NCBI GenBank assembly: GCA_000721275.1
Contig: JOFO01000012.1
Location: forward strand, 76,621-140,620
Source of the DNA: Microtetraspora glauca
GTDB lineage: Bacteria; Actinomycetota; Actinomycetes; Streptomycetales; Streptomycetaceae
Direction: 5' to 3'
Length of the DNA: 64,000 nt
Made by a program: the position numbers and the translations under genes. Below are positions 17,115 to 26,858 of the stretch, one piece after another. The notes beneath the pieces were generated by a model. That model ran no database searches. It was not told the DNA's origin and saw only the letters and a program-made list of their open reading frames with translations. Position 1 is the stretch's first letter; each line of letters opens with the position of its first letter.

Positions 17115-17280
17115 GCCTCACACGGTAGAGGGGTTCGCGACGGGGCATCGGCCAATTGGCCCGGTGTGTCGCACGATCTGGCTGATATCACTGAACTTTT
17201 TTGTGATTGTTCAGATCGATCGGTGTTCATATGCCGCTGGAATTCGAACAGTTATCTGAATTTCCGTGGAAGCGACCGCG

Positions 17281-17901
17281 CTAAGCGGCGTCCCTGCGCC
17301 GGGTGCGGTGCCAGCGGGCCAGCAGCCCCTCCGGAATCTCCTCCGCCGTCAGCGCGAACACCAGATGGTCCCGCCAGGCCCCGTCGATGTGCAGATAGCG
17401 CGGCCGGATCCCCTCTTCGCGGAAGCCGAGTTTCTCCACCACCCGGCGGGAAGGGCCGTTCTCCGGCCGGATGCACACCTCCATGCGGTGCAGCCCCACC
17501 GTCCGGAAGCAGTGGTCGACGGCGAGCGCGACCGCCGTCGGCATCACCCCGCGCCCGGCGACCGCGCTGTCCACCCAGTAGCCCACGTGCCCCGAGCACA
17601 TCGACCCCCAGGTGATCCCGGCCACCGTCAGCTGCCCGGCCATCCGGCCCCGGTACTCGACGACGAACGGCAGCATCCGCCCGTGCGCGGCCTCCGACCG
17701 CAGGTGGCGCACCATCTGACGGTACGTGGGGCGCTGCGCGGGCGGCATGCCCGGCGCGGGCGGCGGGACCGTCGCCTCCCAGGGGCGCAGCCACTCGCGG
17801 TTGCGCCGGTTCACCTCCCGCCACTCCTTCTGGTCGCGCATCCTTATCGGCCGGAGCAGCACGTCTCCGTCGACCAGGACGACCGGCCAGACCGCGGTCA
17901 T
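17281..17901 (-). CDS. GNAT acetyltransferase, RimJ-like
   Basis: A 206-residue RimJ/RimL-type GNAT. It opens with DVLLRPIRMRDQKEW, carries the acetyl-CoA segment GYWVDSAVAGRGVMPTAV (about 106-123) and ends with the family's RPENGPSRRVVEKLGFREEG block. Its ATG overlaps the mogA stop as ATGA, making it the last gene of the galU-glp-moaC-mogA unit. This placement between molybdenum-cofactor genes and sepX is conserved in streptomycetes as I recall. Target unknown. Confidence 0.87.
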   Translation of the reverse strand: MTAVWPVVLVDGDVLLRPIRMRDQKEWREVNRRNREWLRPWEATVPPPAPGMPPAQRPTYRQMVRHLRSEAAHGRMLPFVVEYRGRMAGQLTVAGITWGSMCSGHVGYWVDSAVAGRGVMPTAVALAVDHCFRTVGLHRMEVCIRPENGPSRRVVEKLGFREEGIRPRYLHIDGAWRDHLVFALTAEEIPEGLLARWHRTRRRDAA

Positions 17902-18439
17902 GACGCCGGGCCCGCTTCCGCCGGTCTCGGGTGGTCGCCGCCGCGGATCTGGTCCACGGCGTGCTGCAGCAGCGGCTCCAGGACGGCGAGGCCGTCCCGC
18001 ACCCCGCCGGTCGAGCCCGGCAGGTTCACGATCAGCGTGCCCCCGGCGACGCCGGCGAGGCCCCGGGAGAGCGCCGCCGTCGGCACCTTCTCCCGGCCGT
18101 ACGCCCGGATCGCCTCCGGGATGCCGGGGATCTGCCGGTCCAGGACCCGGGCGGTGACCTCGGGCGTCTCGTCGGTCGGGGAGATCCCGGTGCCGCCGGT
18201 CGTGAGGATGACGTCGTACCCGGCGGCGATCCCGGCCCGCAGCGCCTCCTCGACCGGCGCCCCGTCCGGCACCACCCGCGGCCCGTCGACGGCGAAGCCC
18301 GCCGCGCGCAGGCCCTCGGCGATCAGCGGCCCGCCCTTGTCCTCGTAGACTCCGGCGGAGGCCCGGTTGGAGGCGGTGACGACGAGCGCCCGGTACCCGC
18401 CGTGGGCCTCGTGCGCGCCCGCGACCCGGCCGCCGCGCG

Positions 18440-18443
<4 letters not shown>
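17898..18443 (-). CDS. mogA: Molybdopterin adenylyltransferase / MogA-MoaB family
   Basis: A 181-residue MogA/MoaB protein that adenylylates molybdopterin before metal insertion. Motifs: [16 protein letters not shown] near residue 22, [17 protein letters not shown] (about 82-98; the GGTG loop binds the pterin phosphate) and [13 protein letters not shown] (about 142). The GTG start overlaps the moaC stop as GTGA; a start a few codons later is possible because the first 15 residues are not conserved-looking. It would serve the Mo-oxidoreductase at 31869-34181. Confidence 0.9.
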
Positions 18444-18925
<482 letters not shown>

Positions 18926-18984
18926 GGCCGTGACACTCCCGGTCGCTGTGTGGGACGACACACCGTACCCCCGCCGGGTCCCCC

Positions 18985-20361
18985 TCAGCCGAGCAGGACC
19001 ACGTCCAGCTCGTCGCCCGGGTCGGCGCCGTCGCGGTCCTCCGGGACCACGAGCAGGCAGTCCGCCTGGGCGAGGGCGGCGATCAGGTGGGAGCCGGCGC
19101 CGCCCACGGGGGTGACGGTGCCGGACTCGGCGTCGTACGTCCCCCGGAGGTACTGGCGGCGGCCCCGCGGCGAGGTGAGCGGGGCGTCGGCCTTCAGGGT
19201 GGCGCGGACGACCGGGCGGTGCAGGTCGCCGAGGCCCATCAGGGCGCGGATCGCCGGCCGGACGAACAGCTCGAAGGAGACGTACGAGGAGACCGGGTTG
19301 CCCGGCAGGGCGAGCAGCGGGATCTGCTCGGGGCCGATCGCGCCGAACCCCTGCGGCTTGCCCGGCTGCATGGCGAGCTTCCGGAAGTCGACCTGTCCGT
19401 CGGCGGTCAGGGCCTCCTTCACCACGTCGTACGCGCCGACGCTGACGCCGCCGGTGGTGACGAGGAGGTCGGCCCGGATCAGCTGGTCCTCGATGGTCGC
19501 GCGCAGCGACTCGGCGTCGTCGGCGACCGCGCCGACCCGGTAGGACAGCGCGCCCGCGTCCCGGGCGGCGGCGGCCAGCGCGAAGCTGTTGGAGTCGTGG
19601 ATCTGACCCGGGCCCAGTTCCTCGCCGGGCTGGACGAGTTCGCTGCCGGTGGAGAGGACGACCACGCGCGGGCGGGGCCGGACCCGGACCGTGCCCCGGC
19701 CGATGGCGGCGAGCAGTCCGAGCTGCGGCGGCCCGAGGACCGTGCCGGCCGCGAGCGCGAGCTCCCCGGCCCGTACGTCGCTGCCCGCGCGGCGGACGTG
19801 GGCGCCGGCCTCGGCCGGGCGGTGCACCCGCACCTCGCCCGCGGCGCCCTCCGGGGCGGTACTCGCGGCCCGCATGCCGGTCGCCGCGCCCTCGCCGGTG
19901 CCGCCGTCGGTCCACTCGACCGGGACGACGGCCTCGGCGCCCGGCGGCAGCGGGGCGCCGGTCATGATCCGGGCGGCCTGACCGGGGCCGACCTCGGGCA
20001 GCCCGCCGGCGCCCGCGGCGACGTCGCCGACGACGGTGAGGACCGCCGGGAACCCGGCGCTCGCGCCCGCGACGTCGGCGACGCGGACGGCGTACCCGTC
20101 CATGGAGCTGTTGTCGAACGGCGGCAGCGCCGCCGGCACCGTCACGTCCTCGACCAGCACGCAGCCCTGCGCGTCGAGCAGCGGCAGCTCGATCGGGTCC
20201 AGGGGGCGGACGGTCGCCAGGATGTCGGCCAGGTGCTCGTCGACCGACCACAGGCCGGCCCGGTCCGGTCCCGCGCACGGGTCGCCGGGTCCGTGACCGT
20301 GGCCGGTGGCGTGGTCCCGGGGCTCCCGCGGGTCCTGGGACGGTGCCGTGTCGCTGCTCAA
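18985..20361 (-). CDS. glp: Gephyrin-like molybdotransferase Glp (MoeA family)
   Basis: A 458-residue MoeA-family protein. It has the usual domains: N-terminal segment with [11 protein letters not shown] (about 75) and the clamp region, the MPT-binding domain with LSTGSELV and [11 protein letters not shown] (about 290), and a C-terminal beta barrel. MoeA proteins insert molybdate into molybdopterin; actinobacterial Glp also binds the divisome through GlpR/SepX. The start is a TTG 4 bases after the galU stop, with GAGGAG inside the galU 3' end 10 bases upstream; no better in-frame start fits that ribosome site. An extended His/Pro-rich N-terminus of about 35 residues precedes the domain. Confidence 0.88.
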   Translation of the reverse strand: MSSDTAPSQDPREPRDHATGHGHGPGDPCAGPDRAGLWSVDEHLADILATVRPLDPIELPLLDAQGCVLVEDVTVPAALPPFDNSSMDGYAVRVADVAGASAGFPAVLTVVGDVAAGAGGLPEVGPGQAARIMTGAPLPPGAEAVVPVEWTDGGTGEGAATGMRAASTAPEGAAGEVRVHRPAEAGAHVRRAGSDVRAGELALAAGTVLGPPQLGLLAAIGRGTVRVRPRPRVVVLSTGSELVQPGEELGPGQIHDSNSFALAAAARDAGALSYRVGAVADDAESLRATIEDQLIRADLLVTTGGVSVGAYDVVKEALTADGQVDFRKLAMQPGKPQGFGAIGPEQIPLLALPGNPVSSYVSFELFVRPAIRALMGLGDLHRPVVRATLKADAPLTSPRGRRQYLRGTYDAESGTVTPVGGAGSHLIAALAQADCLLVVPEDRDGADPGDELDVVLLG

Positions 20362-20365
20362 GGTC

Positions 20366-21277
20366 CTACATCTCCTCGCTGACGTATCTCCGGAGCCAGG
20401 CCCGGAAGTCCGGTCCCAGATCTTCACGTTCGCACGCGAGTCTGACAATGGCACGCAGATAGTCACCGCGGTCCCCGGTGTCATAACGGCGCCCCTTGAA
20501 CACCACGCCGTGCACCGGACCGCCCAGCTTCTCGTCGCTCGCCAGCTTCTGGAGGGCGTCGGTCAGCTGGATCTCGCCGCCCCGGCCGGGCTCGGTCTCC
20601 CGCAGCGTGTCGAAGACCGCCGGGTCGAGCACATAGCGGCCGATGATCGCGTAATTGCTGGGCGCCTCGGCCGGTTCCGGCTTCTCCACCAGGTCCGTCA
20701 CCCGCACCACGTCGCCGTCCGCGGTCGGCTCGACCGCCGCGCAGCCGTACAGGTGGATCTGCGAGGGCTCGACCTCCATCAGCGCGATGACGCTGCCGCC
20801 CTCGCGCTCCTGGACCTCGACCATCCGCGCGAGGAGGGGGTCGCGCGGGTCGATCAGGTCGTCGCCGAGGAGGACCGCGAAGGGCTGGTCGCCCACGTGC
20901 GGGGCCGCGCACAGCACCGCGTGCCCGAGGCCGCGCGGGGCGCCCTGGCGCACGTAGTGCATGGTGGCGAGGTCGTTCGACTCCTGGACCTTGGAGAGGC
21001 GTTCGCCGTCGCCCTTGCGGCTCAGCGCCTCCTCCAGCTCGTAGTTCCGGTCGAAGTGGTCCTCCAGCGGACGCTTGTTCCGGCCGGTGATCATGAGCAC
21101 GTCGCAGAGCCCGGCGGCGACGGCCTCCTCGACGACGTACTGGATCGCCGGCTTGTCGACGACCGGCAGCATCTCCTTCGGCGTCGCCTTCGTCGCCGGC
21201 AGGAAGCGGGTGCCGAGCCCGGCGGCCGGGATGACGGCCTTGCTGATCCGGCCGGGGCCAGGGAACGACTGATTCAT
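20366..21277 (-). CDS. galU: UTP-glucose-1-phosphate uridylyltransferase
   Basis: A 303-residue GalU that makes UDP-glucose for cell-wall polysaccharides and glycogen-type metabolism. The nucleotide-binding signature GLGTRFLPATKA (about 22) is complete, with VDKPAIQYVVEEA, LGDDLIDP and the GGEIQLTDAL sugar-binding block later. The ATG MNQSFPGPGR is accepted although the first 10 residues are variable. It heads the operon with glp, moaC, mogA and a GNAT and is divergent from the folate gene. Confidence 0.96.
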   Translation of the reverse strand: MNQSFPGPGRISKAVIPAAGLGTRFLPATKATPKEMLPVVDKPAIQYVVEEAVAAGLCDVLMITGRNKRPLEDHFDRNYELEEALSRKGDGERLSKVQESNDLATMHYVRQGAPRGLGHAVLCAAPHVGDQPFAVLLGDDLIDPRDPLLARMVEVQEREGGSVIALMEVEPSQIHLYGCAAVEPTADGDVVRVTDLVEKPEPAEAPSNYAIIGRYVLDPAVFDTLRETEPGRGGEIQLTDALQKLASDEKLGGPVHGVVFKGRRYDTGDRGDYLRAIVRLACEREDLGPDFRAWLRRYVSEEM

Positions 21278-21373
21278 GCAGGCACCTTAACCGTTACGGA
21301 ATGAGAGGAAGATGTGGCTCCGATTAACTTTCCCCCCATAAAGACAGATACGAGAGTTTTCCAGGGATCCCCC

Positions 21374-21979
21374 GTGCAGAAAGAGAATCCGGACGTGTCC
21401 GAAAAAAACCTCCTGCGCCGCCGACTGCTCGACGCCCGCGCCGCCCTCGCCCCCGACGTCCTCGCGGAGACCGCGCGGGCGCTCGCCGGCCACGGTCTCG
21501 AACTGCCCGAGCTGGCCGGCGCCGCCACCGTCGCCGCGTACGTCTCCGTCGGCCGCGAGCCCGGCACGCGCGTGCTGCTCGACGCCCTCCACGCGCGCGG
21601 GGTGCGCGTCCTGCTGCCGGTCCTGCTGCCCGACAACGACCTGGACTGGGCGGCGTACGAGGGCCCCGGCGCACTCGCGAAGGCCGGCCGCGGCCTGCTC
21701 GAACCGACCGGGCCGCGGCTCGGCCCGGACGCCGTCTGCACGGCCGACGCGGTGCTGCTGCCCGGGCTCGCCGTCGACGCGCGCGGCATGCGGCTCGGCC
21801 GGGGCGGCGGCTCGTACGACCGGGTCCTCGCCCGGCTCGCGCGGGCCGGGAAGGACCCGGCCCTGGTGGTGCTCCTCTACGCGGACGAGGTGGTCGCGCG
21901 GGTCCCGGAGGAACCGCACGACCACCCCGTGCACGCGGTGGTCACCCCGGACGGGGTGGCCCGATTCGGCCGTTCCTGA
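21374..21979 (+). CDS. 5-formyltetrahydrofolate cyclo-ligase
   Basis: A 201-residue enzyme converting 5-formyl-THF to 5,10-methenyl-THF with ATP. The signature GRGGGSYDR (about 160-168, preceded by GMRL) and the N-terminal KNLLRRRLLDARAAL are typical. The GTG at 21374 is preferred because AGGGA lies 7 bases upstream; an ATG-less longer frame from 21314 and a GTG at 21395 are alternatives. Its stop abuts the convergent penicillin acylase stop with no gap. Confidence 0.92.
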   Translation: MQKENPDVSEKNLLRRRLLDARAALAPDVLAETARALAGHGLELPELAGAATVAAYVSVGREPGTRVLLDALHARGVRVLLPVLLPDNDLDWAAYEGPGALAKAGRGLLEPTGPRLGPDAVCTADAVLLPGLAVDARGMRLGRGGGSYDRVLARLARAGKDPALVVLLYADEVVARVPEEPHDHPVHAVVTPDGVARFGRS

Positions 21980-24715
21980 TCAGGGCTTCAGCGTCAGCGT
22001 GTCCTTCGCCGCCGCGTCGACCGCCGCCTTCCCGAAGGCCCAGTCGTACAGCTCGCCCTCGGCCCAGGCGTCCGTCTGGTCCGTGTAGTTGTCGTGGAAG
22101 GCGTGCCCGGAGGCGCCGGTCAGGTTGATCCAGCGGGACTTGTCCCAGTCGCCGACGTTGACGACCATCCGCATCGACGGCACCCAGATGACCTCGTAGC
22201 CGCCGGCCGCGTTCCAGCCGGTCGCGTCGACCGCCGCCTCGCCGCCGCCCAGGTTCCACGGGCCGCGGTTGAGCATCTTCTGCACCACGCCGGGGCCGGC
22301 GGTGCCGAGCGTCTGGTTCTTCAGGGTCAGCTGGTGCAGCCGGCCCCAGCTCCAGGTGGAGACGTCCTTGCCGAGCTTCGCGGTCAGCTCCCAGCGGGCG
22401 TCCTTCATGGCCCGGGCGAGCAGCTGGTCGCGGGTCTCGGTCGCCGGGTCGGTGCGGGTGGCGGGCGTCTTCCACCACGCGCTCTTCTCCTGCGTGAGGA
22501 GCGGGCGCACCACCTCGTACCAGCGGTCGCCGCCGTCCGGCTGCGCCGAGTCCGGGTCGCGCTCGCCGCACTCGCGGACCAGCTTGTTCTGCTCGTCGAC
22601 CGGGCCGGTGGCGTCGACCGGGCGCACGTTGATGCAGTCGCCCTCGGCGCGCACCTCCTTGGGCAGCTTGTCGCCGAAGGAGAGCTTGAGGACGTTGCGC
22701 CAGACCGCGTTGAAGTAGGCGGCGGCGGCCGAGTCGGGCTCCTGGGTGTAGTCCCAGCCCTCCAGCAGCTTCTGCGCCTCGCGGACGTACGGGTCGGAGA
22801 TGTCGACCTTCAGCAGCAGCGGGTTGAGCAGGGCCGCGATCTCGCTGCGGTTGTCGGTCTGCATGGTCCGCATGTCGTCCGGCGAGATCTTGCCGCCGTC
22901 CTTGGTCTTCGACTCGATGAGGTCGTTGATCCGCTGGCTGCGCGAGCCGTAGCCCCAGTCCTTCGTCAGCAGGTCGGGGTACTGCCCGGGGGAGATCACG
23001 GCCTGGTTGGCGGTGACGATGTAGCCGCGCTCGGGGTCGTACTCGTACGGCAGCTGCTCGAAGGGGATGTAGCCCTTCCAGCGGTACGAGGAGTCCCAGC
23101 CGGGCGCGGGCAGGGTGCCGTCGCCCTTGGCGCGGCGCGGGATCTTGCCGGGCGACTGGTAGCCGATGTGGCCCTCGGTGTCGGCGTACACGAGGTTCTG
23201 CGAGGGGACCTCGAAGTTCTTCGCGGCGGCCCGGAACTGCCGGAAGTCCTGGGCGCGGTTGAGCGCGAAGATCGCGTCCATCGACTTGCCGGGCTGGAGG
23301 GCGGTCCACTGGAGGGAGACGCCGTAGCCCTCGGCGCGGTCGGGGGCGGAGTTGCCGACGGGGGCCTTCTGGCCGACCTTCTCCAGTTCGGAGGAGCGGT
23401 CGGAGACCAGTGGGCCTCGGTCGGTGGAGCGGACGGTGATGGGCCGGTCGGCGCCGCCGGCGACCTTGATGACCTCCTCGCGGGTGTCGAACGGCTTGAC
23501 CTTGCCGTCGACGAGGTAGCCCTCGGGGCTGACCTTCTCCAGGTAGAGGTCGGTGACGTCGGCGCCGAGGTTGGTGAGGCCCCAGGCGATGGAGTCGTTG
23601 TGGCCGATGATCACGCCGGGCATGCCGGAGAAGGTGTAGCCGGCGACGTCGTAGCGGCAGGTCGCGGAGACCGAGCGGCAGTGCAGGCCCATCTGGTACC
23701 AGAGGGACGGCAGCATCGGCGCGAGGTGCGGGTCGTTGGCGAGCAGCGGCTTGCCGGAGGTGGTGAGGTCGCCGGAGACGACCCAGGAGTTGGAGCCGAT
23801 GCCGTTGCCGTTCGGGCCGAGCAGGGCCGGGACGGTGTCGAGGACGTCGGACAGCCCGGAGAGCGCGGCGAGCTGGGCGCTCGCGCCGCCGGAGCCCGCT
23901 CCCGCGTCCGTACCGGAACCGCCGCCGGTCTCCTCGTCCTTGCCGGCCTTCGGGTCGAACTTCTTCGTCACCGGGTCGACGGTGCCGCGGTCGAGGATCG
24001 GCTGGTGGAGCTCGTACGGGTACTCCGGGTAGAGCTGCTGGATCTGGGCCGGGGTCAGCCGGCTGGTGAGCAGCGAGCGGTCGATCTCGTCCTGCATGTT
24101 GCCGCGCAGGTCCCAGGCCATGGCCTTGAGCCAGGCGACCGAGTCGACCGGGGTCCACGGTTCGATGGTGTACTCGTTGGTGAAGGCCAGCGCCGCGTAC
24201 TCGACGGAGACGTCCTTCGGTTCCCGGTCCTTCAGGTAGGCGTTGACGCCCTCCGCGTACGCCTGGAGGTACTTCTTCGTCTCCGGCGTCAGGACCTTGT
24301 CGTACTCCTGCTGCGCGACCTGGCGCCAGCCGAGGGTGCGCAGGAAGGCGTCGGTCTCGACCTGGCTCTCGCCGAACATCTCGGAGAGGCGGCCGGCGGT
24401 GAGGTGCCGGCGGACGTCCATCTCGTAGAAGCGGTCCTGCGCCTGGACGTAGCCCTGGGCGCGGAAGAGGTCGGTCTCGTTGTCCGCGTAGATCTGGGGG
24501 ACGCCGAGGGCGTCCCGCTTCACCTCGACGTCGCCGGAGAGCGCGTCGATCCGGATCTCGCCCGTGGTCTGCGGGAACGAGGCCCGGACGGTGCCGACTC
24601 CCCACCAGCCGCCGAAGGCGACGGCCCCGACCAGCGCAAGGACCAGGAGCAGGACGATCAGGCGGGCGCGCCTGCCTTTCTTCTTGGCGGGGGGCGCGGT
24701 CGTGTTGGAGGGCAT
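21980..24715 (-). CDS. Penicillin acylase-family Ntn hydrolase, membrane-anchored
   Basis: A 911-residue penicillin-amidase-family protein (S45) that cleaves amide bonds, such as acyl-homoserine lactones or beta-lactam side chains. Residues 14-40 are a basic-then-hydrophobic N-terminal anchor. The family is autoproteolytic: the Ser of GSNSW at Ser308 would become the N-terminal nucleophile of the beta chain after removal of a linker rich in Gly/Ser/Ala. Asn and Arg oxyanion elements (ANDPHL, GLTNLGADV) follow. The ATG MPSNTTAPP is chosen over longer frames that lack a signal. It is convergent with the folate gene. Substrate unknown. Confidence 0.92.
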   Translation of the reverse strand: MPSNTTAPPAKKKGRRARLIVLLLVLALVGAVAFGGWWGVGTVRASFPQTTGEIRIDALSGDVEVKRDALGVPQIYADNETDLFRAQGYVQAQDRFYEMDVRRHLTAGRLSEMFGESQVETDAFLRTLGWRQVAQQEYDKVLTPETKKYLQAYAEGVNAYLKDREPKDVSVEYAALAFTNEYTIEPWTPVDSVAWLKAMAWDLRGNMQDEIDRSLLTSRLTPAQIQQLYPEYPYELHQPILDRGTVDPVTKKFDPKAGKDEETGGGSGTDAGAGSGGASAQLAALSGLSDVLDTVPALLGPNGNGIGSNSWVVSGDLTTSGKPLLANDPHLAPMLPSLWYQMGLHCRSVSATCRYDVAGYTFSGMPGVIIGHNDSIAWGLTNLGADVTDLYLEKVSPEGYLVDGKVKPFDTREEVIKVAGGADRPITVRSTDRGPLVSDRSSELEKVGQKAPVGNSAPDRAEGYGVSLQWTALQPGKSMDAIFALNRAQDFRQFRAAAKNFEVPSQNLVYADTEGHIGYQSPGKIPRRAKGDGTLPAPGWDSSYRWKGYIPFEQLPYEYDPERGYIVTANQAVISPGQYPDLLTKDWGYGSRSQRINDLIESKTKDGGKISPDDMRTMQTDNRSEIAALLNPLLLKVDISDPYVREAQKLLEGWDYTQEPDSAAAAYFNAVWRNVLKLSFGDKLPKEVRAEGDCINVRPVDATGPVDEQNKLVRECGERDPDSAQPDGGDRWYEVVRPLLTQEKSAWWKTPATRTDPATETRDQLLARAMKDARWELTAKLGKDVSTWSWGRLHQLTLKNQTLGTAGPGVVQKMLNRGPWNLGGGEAAVDATGWNAAGGYEVIWVPSMRMVVNVGDWDKSRWINLTGASGHAFHDNYTDQTDAWAEGELYDWAFGKAAVDAAAKDTLTLKP

Positions 24716-24950
24716 CGCTGTCCTTCGAGGGGCAGGGTGGTCCTGGAGTACGGGAGCAACCTTAGGCGCAGCGCCTGGGCGCCCTGGACTCGGTGTCAGG
24801 CAGGAACCGCGCGGACGCGCGCACAGCGGACGGTATCGAGGACCCCGGAGCACAAAGAAGGCGTCAAGAAAGCGTTAAAGATTAGGTAAGGTAACGAAGT
24901 ACTGCGGCTGGAGGAACGATCCGGCGCGTGCGAGGGGAAGGAACGGCGCA

Positions 24951-26543
24951 CTGACTGTCCACGAGCTCAACGAACTCCTGCTGATCAGCTCACTCGTGCT
25001 GCTGATCGCGGTCGCCGCCGTCCGGATCTCGTCGCGGAGCGGGCTCCCCAGCCTGCTGCTGTACCTCGGCATCGGCGTCGCCATAGGGCAGGACGGCATC
25101 GGCAACGTCGCCTTCGACAACGCCGAACTCACCCAGGTCATCGGCTACGCGGCGCTCGTCGTCATCCTCGCCGAGGGCGGTCTGGGCACCAAGTGGAAGG
25201 AGATCCAGCCGGCCCTGCCGGCCGCGGTCGTCCTCTCCACCGTCGGCGTCGCCGTCTCCGTCGGCATCACCGCCGCCGGCGCCCACTACCTCGTCGGCCT
25301 GGAGTGGCGGCAGGCGCTGATCATCGGCGCCGTCGTCTCCTCCACCGACGCCGCCGCCGTCTTCTCCGTCCTGCGCAAGGTGCCGCTGCCGTCCCGGGTC
25401 ACCGGTGTGCTGGAGGCCGAGTCCGGCTTCAACGACGCCCCGGTCGTCATCCTCGTCGTCGCCTTCTCCTCCGCCGGACCCGTCGACGACTGGTACGTGC
25501 TCGTCGGGAAGATCGCCCTGGAGCTCGCCATCGGCGCCGGCATCGGCCTCGCCGTCGGCTTCGTCGGCGCGTACGGGCTCCGGCACGTCGCCCTGCCCGC
25601 CTCCGGCCTGTACCCGATCGCCGTCATGGCCATCGCCGTCACCGCGTACGCGGCCGGCGCGATCGCCCACGGCTCCGGCTTCCTCGCCGTCTACCTGGCC
25701 TCGATGGTCCTCGGCAACGCCAAGCTGCCGCACGCCCCCGCCAACCGCGGCTTCGCCGAGGGGCTCGGCTGGATCGCGCAGATCGGCATGTTCGTGCTGC
25801 TCGGGCTGCTCGTCACCCCGCACGAGCTGGTCAACGACTTCTGGCCGGCCGTCGTCATCGGCCTCGTCCTGACGATGGTGGCCCGGCCGCTGGAGGTACT
25901 GGTCAGCCTGCTGCCCTTCCGCATCCCCTGGCAGGAGCAGGCCCTGCTGTCCTGGGCTGGCCTGCGCGGAGCCGTCCCCATCATCCTCGCCACCATCCCG
26001 ATGGTGGGGCAGATCGAGGGCAGCGAGCGGATCTTCAACATCGTCTTCGTGCTGGTCGTCGTCTACACCCTGGTCCAGGGCCCGACCCTCCCCTGGCTCG
26101 CCAAGGCCCTCAAGCTCGGCGACTCCGGCGAGGCCGCCGACCTCGGCGTCGAGTCCGCCCCGCTGGAACGGCTCCGCGGCCACCTGCTCTCCGTCGCCAT
26201 CCCCGAGGGCTCCCGGATGCACGGCGTCGAGGTCGCCGAACTGCGGCTGCCCACCGGGGCCGCCGTCACCCTGGTCGTACGGGAGGACACCAGCTTCGTG
26301 CCCGGTCCTGCGACCGTGCTGCGCAAGGGCGACGAACTGCTCGTCGTCGCCACCGACCCGGTGCGCGACGCCACCGAGCAGCGGCTGCGCGCGGTCGGCC
26401 AGGGCGGCAAGCTCGCCGGCTGGCTGGGCACCGGGGACGGGAAGGCGACGGGCGGCACGGCCACCGCGCCCCGCTTCCACCTGCCGACGGCGGCGAAGCT
26501 CCACCGGCCGCCGCCGGGGAAGGACCGGGCGCCGGGCCACTGA
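24951..26543 (+). CDS. CPA-family K+(Na+)/H+ antiporter with C-terminal TrkA-C domain
   Basis: A 530-residue antiporter: about 12 TM helices (8-385) and a TrkA_C/RCK-C domain (about 400-475) that senses nucleotides or ions, the NhaP2/CvrA-type layout. Transport-core elements include the paired acidic motif SSTDAAAVFS and ESGFNDAP. The start appears to be CTG at 24951 (reading TVHELNELLLISS), with AAGGA 8 bases upstream; the only nearby conventional start, GTG 24996, would cut into TM1, and no in-frame ATG, GTG or TTG exists between. Direction and ion specificity are not determined by sequence. Confidence 0.85.
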   Translation: MTVHELNELLLISSLVLLIAVAAVRISSRSGLPSLLLYLGIGVAIGQDGIGNVAFDNAELTQVIGYAALVVILAEGGLGTKWKEIQPALPAAVVLSTVGVAVSVGITAAGAHYLVGLEWRQALIIGAVVSSTDAAAVFSVLRKVPLPSRVTGVLEAESGFNDAPVVILVVAFSSAGPVDDWYVLVGKIALELAIGAGIGLAVGFVGAYGLRHVALPASGLYPIAVMAIAVTAYAAGAIAHGSGFLAVYLASMVLGNAKLPHAPANRGFAEGLGWIAQIGMFVLLGLLVTPHELVNDFWPAVVIGLVLTMVARPLEVLVSLLPFRIPWQEQALLSWAGLRGAVPIILATIPMVGQIEGSERIFNIVFVLVVVYTLVQGPTLPWLAKALKLGDSGEAADLGVESAPLERLRGHLLSVAIPEGSRMHGVEVAELRLPTGAAVTLVVREDTSFVPGPATVLRKGDELLVVATDPVRDATEQRLRAVGQGGKLAGWLGTGDGKATGGTATAPRFHLPTAAKLHRPPPGKDRAPGH

Positions 26544-26858
26544 GCCTCTTCTTCCCGGATTCTTCCCGGATTCTTCCCGGACATGAATCGCGGGTTAATA
26601 CCCGGCATTATTTCGGGGGCAGGAGCGTTCTCCCAGAGGAATCGCAGGCGGGAGAGCGCTCCTCCCTGTACCATGAAGGCACACCTGATCGAACCAACTC
26701 TGCCTGACGCAGAGCTGGCGCGACCGTATGGCGGCCGCGGCGCCCCTCCCGCAGTGGGGCCCGCCGGTATCTACCGCAGTTCCGCGCAAGAGGACAGCTC
26801 TCGGCGAGACCGGCACCACCGTGCCCGCGCGCTACCAGGCGGCAGAAAGGCCAGGACC
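26544..26858. other. 315-base intergenic region with tandem repeats and hairpins
   Basis: No convincing gene. It contains three 11-bp repeats (26550-26582), a small hairpin CGGGT-TAAT-ACCCG (26592-26605) and a 13-bp stem with one mismatch (26623-26635 with 26651-26663) around a 15-base loop. The hairpins could terminate the antiporter transcript. The rest leads to the MFS gene; an in-frame ATG at 26673 would extend the MFS protein but encodes a non-family-like stretch. Confidence 0.6.
26550..26582. repeat. Three perfect tandem 11-bp repeats
   Basis: TTCTTCCCGGA occurs three times head to tail, beginning 7 bases after the antiporter stop. The 11-bp period matches one DNA helical turn. Function unknown. 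Confidence 0.9.

Noticed and set aside
24881..24895. TTAGGTAAGGTAACG as a DmdR1/IdeR iron box before the antiporter
   Set aside because: The left half fits the iron-box consensus but the right half lacks ACCTAA, and the gene has no obvious link to iron.
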